Source of the DNA: CAWJKP01 sp963843465
Lineage (GTDB): Bacteria > Planctomycetota > Planctomycetia > Pirellulales > Thermoguttaceae
Assembly (NCBI GenBank): GCA_963843465.1
Contig: CAWJKP010000009.1
Location: forward strand, 62,001 to 126,000
DNA: 64,000 bases
Direction of reading: 5' to 3'
In this document: positions 39,843 to 47,587 of the stretch, in pieces
Numbering within the stretch: the first letter of the stretch is position 1
Layout of the letters: every line of letters starts with the position of its first letter
The notes under the pieces: generated by a model
What the model saw: the letters and a program-made list of their open reading frames with translations, nothing else
Databases searched by the model: none
Told to the model about the DNA's origin: nothing
Translations under genes and position numbers: made by a program

Positions 39843-40378
39843 CTAAGCGGTCGGGGCGGCCGGTTCGGCATGGATCGTCGTTTCCGCCGCTTGCGTGTCA
39901 TCCAGACGGTCCTTGGCACGCTCGACTTCCTCCGGCGTTGCGTGGAGGATCAGGAGGAACTTGCCGGCTTTCACCTTAGCCTCGTATTGCAGGACGCTGT
40001 TCTTCGGAATGCCGATACTGACCAGTCCGGCGCCGAGGGCACTGAGCCCCCCCCCATCACCGCGGCGCCTTCAAGCGCGCCGACGATCCAAGTCACCAGC
40101 GGTCCAGCCACGAGTAACGGACCAACGCCCGGCACGAAGAAAAACGCCGAGCCAAAACGCATTCCCCACAGGCCGCCCCAAAAGGCCCCCAGTTTTCCCC
40201 AGTACATCATGCGGTCGCCCGCGTTGTAGTACCCGACGACATGCTCATCGGTGTGGTAATCCTTGCCGACGATCGAAAGCTTCTTCATGTCGAAGCCGCT
40301 CTTCTGGAGTTCGCGAACAGCGTCCTCGGCTTGGGTGTGAGATTCAAAAATGGCGACAACGGAGTTCTTCTCGGACAT
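39843..40378 (-). pseudogene. Paralogue of the general-stress membrane protein, frameshifted
   Basis: The first ~110 residues (NSVVAIFESHTQAEDAVREL, then KKLSIVGKDYHTDEHVVGYY and a Gly-rich hydrophobic stretch) parallel the protein at 15664-16200. A run of nine C bases at about 40047-40055 then breaks the frame. The expected C-terminal part (ALGAGLVSIGIPKNSVLQYE) follows in another frame and ends at 39843. One more base in the run would restore it. GAGGAA precedes ATG 40378, which overlaps the end of the upstream GH13 gene region. Confidence 0.8.
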
Positions 40379-40389
40379 GACGGGGTTCC

Positions 40390-42240
40390 TCATTGGTTAA
40401 CGACTGGGTCCTGGGAAAACACCAGCACACTGTACGGCCCGATATTGACCGCTCCCACGACGGGGAAGCCATCCCGCGGCGCTGTGCCCACGTTCTGCGG
40501 TTGGTCGCTTCGTTCCGCTCCGGCGACCACATCGGAGCACGCCTGGTTTCCAAACGCGCGGCTGTAGCCGCTGGAGTCGCTGTTCAGCCGCAATCGCCAC
40601 GTTCCCGGCGACGGAAACCCCAGCTTGTAGTTTTCGTGGGCAAGATGCGAGAGATTCACGACGACCACCACGTCGTCGCCGGGGCCGCCCTGGTGCCAGC
40701 GATGATAGGCGATGACGTTATCGGCCTGATTCTGATGGAAGGTGTTGAGTCCGGATCCCGAAAGACCGCGCGTCGAGCCCGACCGGTTGAGCCGAAGATG
40801 AATCAAGTCCCGATACATCCGCACCAGGCCGCAGAACTCTTCCGACTTGTGCCAGTCCAGCGGGACCGAATCCTGGAACCAGCCGTCTTCCAGGAACTCC
40901 TGCCCCTGAAACAGCATCGGGATGCCCGGCGCCGTGAGCACCAAGGCCGCCGCCAAGGTCGTGCGTTTTTGTGCAAACCAACTGTCGGGATTATGAGGAT
41001 CGATTTCCGAAGCGACGCGGGCTTTCCCGTTCGCCACCTCGTCGTGCGACTCGCTGTAGATGACGCGTTGGAACGGGTCACCGTTGTAACGGCCCTCGAT
41101 CGCCCCGCGAACGCTGTCCAACGACCGTTGCTCGTCGCTGGGCGTGATGACGGCCGCCCGCACGGGATGCACAAAGCGAGCAACCCATTGAGCCGTGAAG
41201 CCCCCTCCGGCCTGATCAACTGGCTTCGTAATCCGGTCGTCGTTCTGCAAGTCCTCGGCGATCGTGATGCATCCCGGATATTGTTGCCGCACTTCGCGAT
41301 TGATCCACTGAACGAGGCTCCAGCCGTCGGGCAAATCGCCGCCCGGATCGTCGGCTGCCCGCACGTTGTGGATGTACAGCGTCATGTCGAATCGCAGGCC
41401 GTCGACGTGATATTCCTCGAACCACATCAGGGCGTTGTCGCGGATGAATTGGCGGACCTCTTTGCGGCCGTAGTCGGGGCGAGTCAGCCCCCAAGGGGTC
41501 TCCGCATGCCAGTCGTTGTAGAAGTAGATACCGCCCATACCGTTTTCGCTCCAGCCGTCAAACTGCCACAGATCCAGATCGCTGGGGCCGAAGTGGTTGT
41601 AGACGACGTCGAGGATCACCGCCAAGCCGGCTCGATGCGCCGCTTTGACGAACCGCTTGAAGCCGGCCGGACCGCCATAGTTGGTTTCCACGGCGAAAAC
41701 GCAGGAGGGGTTGTATCCCCACGACAACTCGCCGGCGAACTGGGCCAAGGGCATTACTTCCATGACGTTCACGCCCAACCGCTTCAAATGATCGAGTTTT
41801 TGCAGGGCTTCTTCGAACTTGTCTGACTTGCCGTCCTCCTTGTCGTGAAAGGTTCCCAGGTGCATTTCATAGATCACCAGTTCGTTGGCGGGCGGCAGAT
41901 GGAAATCGTCACCTTCCCAGTCGAAGTGCGGGTCGTAGACCACCGCGTTCCCCACCGAACTGGTGACCTGGCGGGCATAGGGGTCGATGCGCAGCAGTTG
42001 CTTGTCGCCGTTGACGATGCGGTAGCGATACTCGTCGCCGACGGCGGCCGAGGCGATGTCCGCGTACCAGTAGCCATCTTCCTCCTTCACCATGGGGTGC
42101 GCGTCGGCCGACCAATCGTTGAACGAGCCCGTGACGTACACCGCGTCGGCGTGGGGTGCCCATACACGAAACGCGACGCCCGACTCGTGAAGGATCACCC
42201 CCATCCCGGCGCGGGCCTTCTCGACTGAGGTTGTTGACAT
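40390..42240 (-). CDS. GH13 alpha-amylase-family enzyme with CBM48 (GlgB/TreZ-like)
   Basis: This protein of about 616 residues starts at ATG 42240 (AAGGAG upstream). It has a CBM48 domain (GVAFRVWAPHADAVYVTGSF) and a GH13 barrel: AVILDVVYNHFGPSDLDLW, VDGLRFDMTLYIHNV (nucleophile Asp), ITIAEDLQND (acid Glu) and YSESHDEVANGK. The motif pattern resembles short branching-enzyme or maltooligosyl-trehalose-hydrolase-like proteins. It would act on alpha-glucans in the cytoplasm, in keeping with glgP and glgX in the other operon. Branching versus hydrolysis cannot be settled from the sequence alone. Confidence 0.88.
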   Translation of the reverse strand: MSTTSVEKARAGMGVILHESGVAFRVWAPHADAVYVTGSFNDWSADAHPMVKEEDGYWYADIASAAVGDEYRYRIVNGDKQLLRIDPYARQVTSSVGNAVVYDPHFDWEGDDFHLPPANELVIYEMHLGTFHDKEDGKSDKFEEALQKLDHLKRLGVNVMEVMPLAQFAGELSWGYNPSCVFAVETNYGGPAGFKRFVKAAHRAGLAVILDVVYNHFGPSDLDLWQFDGWSENGMGGIYFYNDWHAETPWGLTRPDYGRKEVRQFIRDNALMWFEEYHVDGLRFDMTLYIHNVRAADDPGGDLPDGWSLVQWINREVRQQYPGCITIAEDLQNDDRITKPVDQAGGGFTAQWVARFVHPVRAAVITPSDEQRSLDSVRGAIEGRYNGDPFQRVIYSESHDEVANGKARVASEIDPHNPDSWFAQKRTTLAAALVLTAPGIPMLFQGQEFLEDGWFQDSVPLDWHKSEEFCGLVRMYRDLIHLRLNRSGSTRGLSGSGLNTFHQNQADNVIAYHRWHQGGPGDDVVVVVNLSHLAHENYKLGFPSPGTWRLRLNSDSSGYSRAFGNQACSDVVAGAERSDQPQNVGTAPRDGFPVVGAVNIGPYSVLVFSQDPVVNQ

Positions 42241-42322
42241 GGACACACTCCTTAGCGTTCCGGTCGAATCCAAGCATCCTCCGCCGTTCTCGCGTCCACC
42301 TGCGTGAACGGCGACTTTCGGG

Positions 42323-42727
42323 TCAGCCAACCGTCACCGCCTGGGCATCACGCCTGGCGGCGACCGCCTCCAGAACCATGCGTTCGGCATCGTCAATGCT
42401 CGCCTGGGCGATCTCGATGGCAATCCCGGCACAGTCTTCCGCCTTTTGGGCCCGCGCGGCGAGCTTCTCAGTCTCGCGGTTTTCAACCCATTGGTCGATC
42501 GTGCTTTTCGCTTCGGCTTTCTTGTCGTTGACCCACTGTTCCAAGTTGATCCGGGCTTCCGTAATGGCCCGCTTCGTCGCTTCACCCTTGCCGCGTACCT
42601 CGACGAGCTTCTCTTGCAGGGAATGCCAGGTTGTCCCAACATTCAACTTGAGCAAATCCATGCGCCCGTCAAGCACGTCGAGCTTTTCATGGACACTGTC
42701 ACAGAACCTGCTAACCTTGTCACTCAT
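42323..42727 (-). CDS. Coiled-coil protein of unknown function
   Basis: This 134-residue, almost entirely helical protein is rich in Ala, Glu, Lys and Arg (HEKLDVLDGRMDLLKLNVG, GEATKRAITEARINLEQWV, NRETEKLAARAQKAEDCAG). ATG 42727 is preceded by AAGAGGTGAAGCC. It lies only 4 bases after the secreted-protein stop, so the two are cotranscribed behind module d. No membrane segment or signal is visible. Function unknown. Confidence 0.7.
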   Translation of the reverse strand: MSDKVSRFCDSVHEKLDVLDGRMDLLKLNVGTTWHSLQEKLVEVRGKGEATKRAITEARINLEQWVNDKKAEAKSTIDQWVENRETEKLAARAQKAEDCAGIAIEIAQASIDDAERMVLEAVAARRDAQAVTVG

Positions 42728-42731
42728 GGCT

Positions 42732-43376
42732 TCACCTCTTGTAAAGCTCCCAGCCGTGGTCCGTACCCGTGAACGAGTAGACCCCCGACGTGAGCCCATA
42801 TCGCACCTGATCCATGTTTCCGCCCCGGCTGAACTGAACCACCCAAGCCCGATCTTCACGGAAGTCCTGGCTATAGCCCGGCGCGATCGTAAAGGCGACG
42901 CCGTCGAGCGTATAGTTGAGGGACACCCCGTTCGTTGCCGGATTGGTGATCGTGATCGGGCCGCCGGAAAAGTTCTCCAAGATGGGGCGCTGAACGACGT
43001 ACGTGTTCGCGCCATAGTCCGTCCATTGGCCGTTATCGCCATACCACATCCAGCGGTTCTGCGAAGTCCAGTACCACCAGCGACCGTTGTCCGAACGATA
43101 GCGCCAACTATCGGATACTCCCGAAGCGCCTACGGCGCCGGAGAACTGCGGATGGTCTTGAACGCCGAAAGTCGGATGCGCGTTCATTTCCTGGCCCGTG
43201 GGCCTCTCGATGTTCGTGCCTGCCCCGGGGCGGGTTTCAGCGCCGCCGCCCTGCTGTACGCCTCTGGATTGCCCGCCTCTGGAGTGACCTCCGCCAGGAC
43301 CATTGCCCCTTGTCGCCGTCGGACCGAAGGCGACCAAAGCAAGCAAGATCGCAAATGAAGTCATGAGACATCTCAT
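42732..43376 (-). CDS. Secreted protein of unknown function (module d target)
   Basis: This protein of about 214 residues has a signal peptide (MTSFAILLALVAFGPTATRG), a Gly/Arg/Gln-rich low-complexity region (about residues 25-60) and a C-terminal part with aromatic repeats (WRYRSDNGRWWYWTSQNRWM) and a beta-rich ending (VSLNYTLDGVAFTIAPGYSQ). The ending resembles domains that cap peptide or polysaccharide surfaces, but I do not recognise a family. GAGGAG precedes ATG 43376. The longer in-frame reading upstream comes from the module hairpin and is not supported. Confidence 0.75.
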   Translation of the reverse strand: MRCLMTSFAILLALVAFGPTATRGNGPGGGHSRGGQSRGVQQGGGAETRPGAGTNIERPTGQEMNAHPTFGVQDHPQFSGAVGASGVSDSWRYRSDNGRWWYWTSQNRWMWYGDNGQWTDYGANTYVVQRPILENFSGGPITITNPATNGVSLNYTLDGVAFTIAPGYSQDFREDRAWVVQFSRGGNMDQVRYGLTSGVYSFTGTDHGWELYKR

Positions 43377-43470
43377 AGCGCACTCCTCTTTCACCTGCAT
43401 CAGCAGGCCATGAGGTCCGCGCCCACTGTCGCGGAGACAGCATCGCGACGGCCCGCGCCAAAGTAAAACA

Positions 43471-43625
43471 AAAAAGCCGACGTGGTGGAACACCCGAAGG
43501 CGCTGGACCACGTCGGCTTACTCATCAACAAGCCCCCCGGCAGAGCCGGGTTGCTCTTCATCTAGTCGTCCGACGACTGTGAAGCAATCAACATATCATT
43601 GTACGGCCAGGAATGAGGAAAGCAA
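43471..43625 (-). promoter_or_regulatory. Stress regulatory module d
   Basis: Minus-strand copy: -35 TTGCTT (43620-43625), 16-base spacer, -10 TACAAT (43598-43603), CGTCGGACGACT with CGTCGG at 43570-43575, an inner GC hairpin with a G6 run, a terminator-like stem (43476-43517) and a T5 run (43471-43475). It follows the sigma gene stop by about 50 bases and drives the secreted protein gene. Its upstream flank matches that of module b. Confidence 0.75.
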
Positions 43626-43677
43626 GTGGATTCCCAAGCGCTCGCGGAAGATGCCATCCGCTTGTCTTTCACGCGGG

Positions 43678-45342
43678 TCACTCGATTCGGTCCTCCTCGG
43701 CAGCCTTTCTCAACTTGCTCATCGCCCTGCACTGGATCTGTCGGACCCGCTCTTTCGTTACGCCCATCGCGGCTCCGACTTGCTTCAAGGTCAGCGCTTC
43801 CTGGCCACGAGTGAGGCCAAAACGACTCGTGACGATCTCCCGCTCCCGCTCGTCGAGTCGCGTGAGGATCCCTTGCACGTGCGACTCCCGCTGGATCTGG
43901 GCCGATTCCTGCTCGTAATGGTTCGCGCGGGCGTCTTCGACGGTGCTGAACACCTCCGAATGGCTGGTGCTAAAACGGCCCCGATGACGAAGCACGTCAG
44001 AGATCGTGCGGGAGAAATTCTTCATGATTGCCCAACTCGCGTAGGTGCTGAACTTGTTACCAAACGAGACATCGAACTTCTCGACCGCCCTGATGAGCGA
44101 CATGTTCCCGTCGCTGACAAGCTCGAAGAAGTCCCCCGCCGGACCCACGTACCGCTTGGCGATCGAGACCACCAACCGAAGGTTGGCACTGATGATCTGG
44201 TTCTTGGTCGCGACGGACGCGACGTACATGGTCTCGATCCGGTCCATCAGGCTGCTCATCGGCCGGCACAAATCGAGTTGCGCGCGCAGCGCACTCGCCT
44301 TATACTTGAGGTAGTTCATCTTCCGAAAGAGATGGCCCTCCTGCTCTCGCGTCAGCAGTGGCACCTCGTAGAGGGTGGCCAGATACGGGGGCAGACCGCT
44401 GGGCGACCGCGGCTTTTTCGCCCGCAGATCGTTTTCCGGCAGCGGCCCCAAGATCTCGGCCTCCTCCTTCTGCGAGCGCAAGCGGGCAAACTGCTCGTTA
44501 CCGATGTGGTCCAGCGGCAGATCCATGATCCGCGCGGCGCGCATCTCGTTGATGATTCGATAAATGCGGGTCCGGGGCTGGTAGAACCGCCGGGCCAACG
44601 CCTGCACGGACTCACCGCGGTGATACTGCTGGTAAATCTCCCACATCTTCTCGGTAGGCAGGCGGCCGTCATGGTACGGGAAGATCGCCAGGTCAGGATG
44701 CGCCAGGTTGAAGCGCCTGAGCGTGTACCGGACCGTCTCCATGCTGCGGCCCGTCTCTTGGGCAATTTGCTTGGTGACCTTCGCAGGAGATCCGCCCGCC
44801 TGGGCCAGACACCTCGCTCGCTTGATAATCCGATCGCGCCCCTCGTCCGTCAATTGGCTGAACTGGGCGGCGCGGTGAACCCGCTCCCCGTTTTGGGCCA
44901 CGAAGCGCTTCACCGAACTTTGGAGAAAGCCGACCCGCTTGCGGCCGTCGAAGAGGAATCGCCGACTCACCAGCCCCTGCCGGCGCCATCGGGCGACCGT
45001 TTTTGTCGAAACGCGGAACTGCCGCGCCAGCTCGTCGATCAACAGCACTCGTTCGCCGGCTCCCGAGGCAGGCACTCTTGCCACGTCGGACAAGTCCTCG
45101 ACGAGCAGCCGCAAGTCATGGCGAGCCTCTTCACCGGTGAACCTGAGAGCGGGGTTCGACTCGTGGCCGTTATTCGTGATCCGATGACAAACATATTGGC
45201 AGGCGTACGTCTGCTTCGAATCGAGTTCGTTCAGGAGTTTCTCCGCCGAGTTCGCCTGCTCGATCTGTTTCTCGCACGTCGCGAATCGCACTTGCTGATC
45301 TCGAAGCTGCCGGATGGCTGGGCTCAAGTAGTCGGTGTGCAT
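43678..45342 (-). CDS. Large sigma-70-family factor with N-terminal DNA-binding HTH
   Basis: This protein of about 554 residues starts at ATG 45342. After ~90 residues there is an excisionase/MerR-like HTH (ERVLLIDELARQFRVSTKTV, ARWRRQGLVSRRFLFDGRKR). A helical middle follows, then sigma region 2 (ISANLRLVVSIAKRYVGPAG, LVSDGNMSLIRAVEKFDVSF, FSTYASWAIMKNFSRTI) and region 4 (LDEREREIVTSRFGLTRGQ, GVTKERVRQIQ). It lacks the standard region 1.1. Modules c and d flank it, so it is both preceded by the regulatory module and located in the middle of the regulon. It could direct the module promoters, including its own. Confidence 0.88.
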   Translation of the reverse strand: MHTDYLSPAIRQLRDQQVRFATCEKQIEQANSAEKLLNELDSKQTYACQYVCHRITNNGHESNPALRFTGEEARHDLRLLVEDLSDVARVPASGAGERVLLIDELARQFRVSTKTVARWRRQGLVSRRFLFDGRKRVGFLQSSVKRFVAQNGERVHRAAQFSQLTDEGRDRIIKRARCLAQAGGSPAKVTKQIAQETGRSMETVRYTLRRFNLAHPDLAIFPYHDGRLPTEKMWEIYQQYHRGESVQALARRFYQPRTRIYRIINEMRAARIMDLPLDHIGNEQFARLRSQKEEAEILGPLPENDLRAKKPRSPSGLPPYLATLYEVPLLTREQEGHLFRKMNYLKYKASALRAQLDLCRPMSSLMDRIETMYVASVATKNQIISANLRLVVSIAKRYVGPAGDFFELVSDGNMSLIRAVEKFDVSFGNKFSTYASWAIMKNFSRTISDVLRHRGRFSTSHSEVFSTVEDARANHYEQESAQIQRESHVQGILTRLDEREREIVTSRFGLTRGQEALTLKQVGAAMGVTKERVRQIQCRAMSKLRKAAEEDRIE

Positions 45343-45387
45343 CGCGGTTCCTCCACCCGGTTGTAACGGCCCCAGATACCCGAAAAC

Positions 45388-45533
45388 AAAAAAGCCGACG
45401 TGGCGGAACACCCGAGGGCGTTCGACCACGTCGGCTTACTCTTCAACGAGCCCCCACCCCTCACAGGGATTGGTTGCTCTTCATCCAGTCGTCCGACGAG
45501 CATTCATTGTAAGGCATAGAACGGAGAATGCAA
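45388..45533 (-). promoter_or_regulatory. Stress regulatory module c
   Basis: Minus-strand copy: -35 TTGCAT (45528-45533), 16-base spacer, -10 TACAAT (45506-45511), CGTCGGACGACT with CGTCGG at 45493-45498, a terminator-like stem (45394-45435) and a T6 run (45388-45393). It is the leader of the HTH-sigma gene, about 45 bases upstream of its ATG. On the other side, a decayed 5' end of a DUF2294 gene (about 45571-45604, start codon changed to ACG) points away from it. Confidence 0.78.
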
Positions 45534-45621
45534 TAGCCCTTGACCAGCCCCCCACCTATTGGTTATAGCTCATTCCCACGAAAACCTGGGGAAGCTGCCA
45601 TCAGCGAGAGGATTGCCGAGA

Positions 45622-45873
45622 TCATCCCTTGTGCTCAAGGTGGGCAAGCGCCAGTTCTATTTGGGCATCCACGACTTCCTCCTTTGGCACCACGGCGTTG
45701 ACGATGTTTTGAACCTGCGTACAGGAGTAACCTGCTTCCTGTGTGCCCGGGTGCGATGCCACGAGCTTCATGTAAAGCCGGAGAGCCCCAGGCAGATCAC
45801 GTCCAGTATACTGTGCGTCGTACGCCGCCGCATACTGCCGACCAGCCTCCGCAAGCTTAGTGTCGTTTGTCAT
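45622..45873 (-). CDS. Small hypothetical protein
   Basis: This 83-residue helical protein reads KLAEAGRQYAAAYDAQYTGR, LPGALRLYMKLVASHPGTQE and VVPKEEVVDAQIELALAHLE, which resembles a single tetratricopeptide-like unit. GGAGG upstream of ATG 45873 gives a good start. It follows the Hsp20 gene on the same strand by 24 bases and probably shares the transcript from module e. Confidence 0.65.
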   Translation of the reverse strand: MTNDTKLAEAGRQYAAAYDAQYTGRDLPGALRLYMKLVASHPGTQEAGYSCTQVQNIVNAVVPKEEVVDAQIELALAHLEHKG

Positions 45874-45897
45874 GTCCGTTGCTCCCTCCAGTTGTGA

Positions 45898-46248
45898 TTA
45901 TTTTGCACCAGTGGTGATTACTGCGGGCTTGGTTTCCTCGCCAGCAGCCTTGATGACGACCTTCACGGCATCCTCCATCGGATCTTTGAAGGGCACCTCG
46001 ATGCGGAGCAGGCCATGCTCGTAGACCGCTTCGGCCTTGTCAGGTTTCACCGGCCAAGCTAAAGCCAGTGCCGCGACATACTCGATGTCCCTTGCTGGCG
46101 CCGTCAGGTGGATGCTGTCTTTCAGGATCTTCACATCAATGGTGTCCGTGGGCGCTCCCGGAATGGAGAATTCCACCACGAGCTTGCGCGTTTCCTCGTC
46201 AGCATAGGCGACTGTATCGGGAGCGAGCTTGATACGAGTTTCCGACAT
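45898..46248 (-). CDS. Hsp20/alpha-crystallin-like small heat-shock protein (module e target)
   Basis: This 116-residue protein reads KLVVEFSIPGAPTDTIDVKI, IHLTAPARDIEYVAALALAW and YEHGLLRIEVPFKD, the alternating strand pattern of an alpha-crystallin domain. The conserved closing motif is diverged. Small heat-shock proteins hold unfolded proteins without ATP. AAGGAAGGTACCAA upstream of ATG 46248 supports the start; the longer in-frame reading is hairpin sequence from module e. Confidence 0.75.
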   Translation of the reverse strand: MSETRIKLAPDTVAYADEETRKLVVEFSIPGAPTDTIDVKILKDSIHLTAPARDIEYVAALALAWPVKPDKAEAVYEHGLLRIEVPFKDPMEDAVKVVIKAAGEETKPAVITTGAK

Positions 46249-46268
46249 TTGGTACCTTCCTTTTGGGT

Positions 46269-46461
46269 AAAAAACAAGAAAGCCGACATGGGAGAACACT
46301 CTGAGGTGTTCGACCACGTCGGCTTACTTGTCATCGAGCCCCCTGGGCACGTCCGGGTTGCTCTCTACCTAGTCATCCGACAAATCCACTGGCGAGTTGC
46401 CACCAGGTGCATGGCGACTCTTCCAACACCATCATGCTACGCCGCTACGGGGCAAAGGCAA
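46269..46461 (-). promoter_or_regulatory. Stress regulatory module e (most diverged copy)
   Basis: Minus-strand copy: -35 TTGCCT (46456-46461), 16-base spacer, -10 TAGCAT (46434-46439), TGTCGGATGACT with TGTCGG at 46377-46382, a terminator-like stem (46282-46323; one arm has a G-U pair instead of G-C) and an interrupted T-run (46269-46281). About 50 bases separate the -10 from TGTCGG, as in module b. It precedes the Hsp20 gene. The -35, the U-run and the stem loop are the least conserved of all eight copies. Confidence 0.68.
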
Positions 46462-46841
46462 TAGGCATTCCGGCGGTAGGTCGGCCGGAATACGATCTTT
46501 CCACTACGGGCCAAACCGCGCCGGCCGGCGTTTCCCACCCTGGAGAGGCATTTGAACGCGGTTGTGGCCGCAATCCACAGACGCCTTCTCAGGCCCGCCA
46601 AGAAATACGTGGAATCTGGCGGACTACAAGCACGGATTTCTTGAGCGGCCGATCCCCGAGCGACGGCAGCCGGTCGCCGCTGGAAAGCGCCTAACCCCCA
46701 TACCGTTCAATTGACATTAGCAAAACCGCAGCCTCCTGCGATGATGCGGATGGCCGAAGCGGCCACCACCGCCGTGTGAACGTCCCATCGTCCCAAAGAC
46801 CGGGCCAAGCCTGTGAAGTACCCCAGGGTTCTTGATTTAGC
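46462..46841. other. Intergenic stretch without recognisable gene
   Basis: About 380 bases upstream of module e's promoter and downstream of the DksA-like gene's end. Short open frames exist on both strands but show no similarity I recognise. I see no terminator or tRNA. Confidence 0.5.
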
Positions 46842-47207
46842 TTACGGCCCGTGGTCTTCTTCCTGTTGCGAAGCACATCGCTCGCACTCTGCTGCATAAG
46901 GGATGGCATCCAGGCGGGTCTTGGGGATGTGTTCACCGCACTCCTCGCAACGGCCATAGCTGCCGTCTTCGATCCGTTGGATTGCCGCTTCAATCTGGTC
47001 GAGGATGTCTTCGTCGCTTCCGAGCAGATCAACTGTGAGTTCCTGATCGGCATCGTCACTCCCAAGCTCCCCCATGTCGGTCGGTATGCTGGTGGTCTTG
47101 CAGTGGTCGTTCAAGGAATCATCTTTCATCTGAGTCATGTCACCCAGAAGTCTCGCTCGCAGAGCGAAGAGTCTTGCCCGATAGGGCGTAAGGTCTGTGT
47201 TTGTCAT
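46842..47207 (-). CDS. DksA/TraR-family zinc-finger protein
   Basis: This 121-residue protein has an N-terminal helical hairpin (ARLFALRARLLGDMTQMKDD, then DILDQIEAAIQRIEDGSYGR) and a C-terminal four-cysteine zinc finger (CEECGEHIPKTRLDAIPYA, then CERC). DksA-type proteins bind the RNA polymerase secondary channel and modulate stress transcription with ppGpp. The start overlaps the upstream hypothetical gene (ATGA). It is slightly shorter than E. coli DksA. Confidence 0.9.
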   Translation of the reverse strand: MTNTDLTPYRARLFALRARLLGDMTQMKDDSLNDHCKTTSIPTDMGELGSDDADQELTVDLLGSDEDILDQIEAAIQRIEDGSYGRCEECGEHIPKTRLDAIPYAAECERCASQQEEDHGP

Positions 47208-47485
47208 TTCTTGTTTCCTTCACAGAGCATGGTAGTGCTGTTGTGTGTGCCAGTTGGCGTCTTCGCCATTTTCGCCCAGTGGTACTTTTCCACGAACCCG
47301 GAGTTCCTTTCGGACCACAATAGAGTCTCCGCAATGTCTTGGACTTCCTCGAAAGTGAGAATACCGGACGGATGGCACCTGTAGGCCCATTCGTTGGCGT
47401 GTTCCACAAACAAATCGGTGAACTCGATGTACCCCTCTTCCCTCTCGGCCCCATCGGTGTGCGAAAACAAGCCTACCCGGATCAT
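47204..47485 (-). CDS. Small hypothetical protein coupled to the DksA-like gene
   Basis: This 93-residue soluble protein reads IRVGLFSHTDGAEREEGYIE, LFVEHANEWAYRCHPSGILT, TFEEVQDIAETLLWSER and YHWAKMAKTPTGTHN. The ATG at 47485 has AGGAGAG eight bases upstream; an earlier ATG at 47557 is less likely. The 3' end overlaps the DksA-like start by 4 bases. I do not recognise a family. Confidence 0.7.
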   Translation of the reverse strand: MIRVGLFSHTDGAEREEGYIEFTDLFVEHANEWAYRCHPSGILTFEEVQDIAETLLWSERNSGFVEKYHWAKMAKTPTGTHNSTTMLCEGNKK

Positions 47486-47587
47486 TGTCGCCACTCTCCT
47501 TACAAAAGGTGCGGGTACGGCACTCCTGCCGTCCTTGTTAAGGCACCAGTAGTCCACCGGTTGCTGCCGTGCGGGCTTCCAGCTATC

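Noticed and set aside
43471..46317. In-frame N-terminal extensions (VERLRVFHHVGFF-like) upstream of the secreted protein, sigma and Hsp20 genes, or a conserved leader peptide
   Set aside because: They are read straight through the module hairpin. Similar residues appear in all copies only because the stem DNA is conserved. Only three of the eight copies are in frame with their gene, and good ribosome-binding sites lie at the shorter starts.
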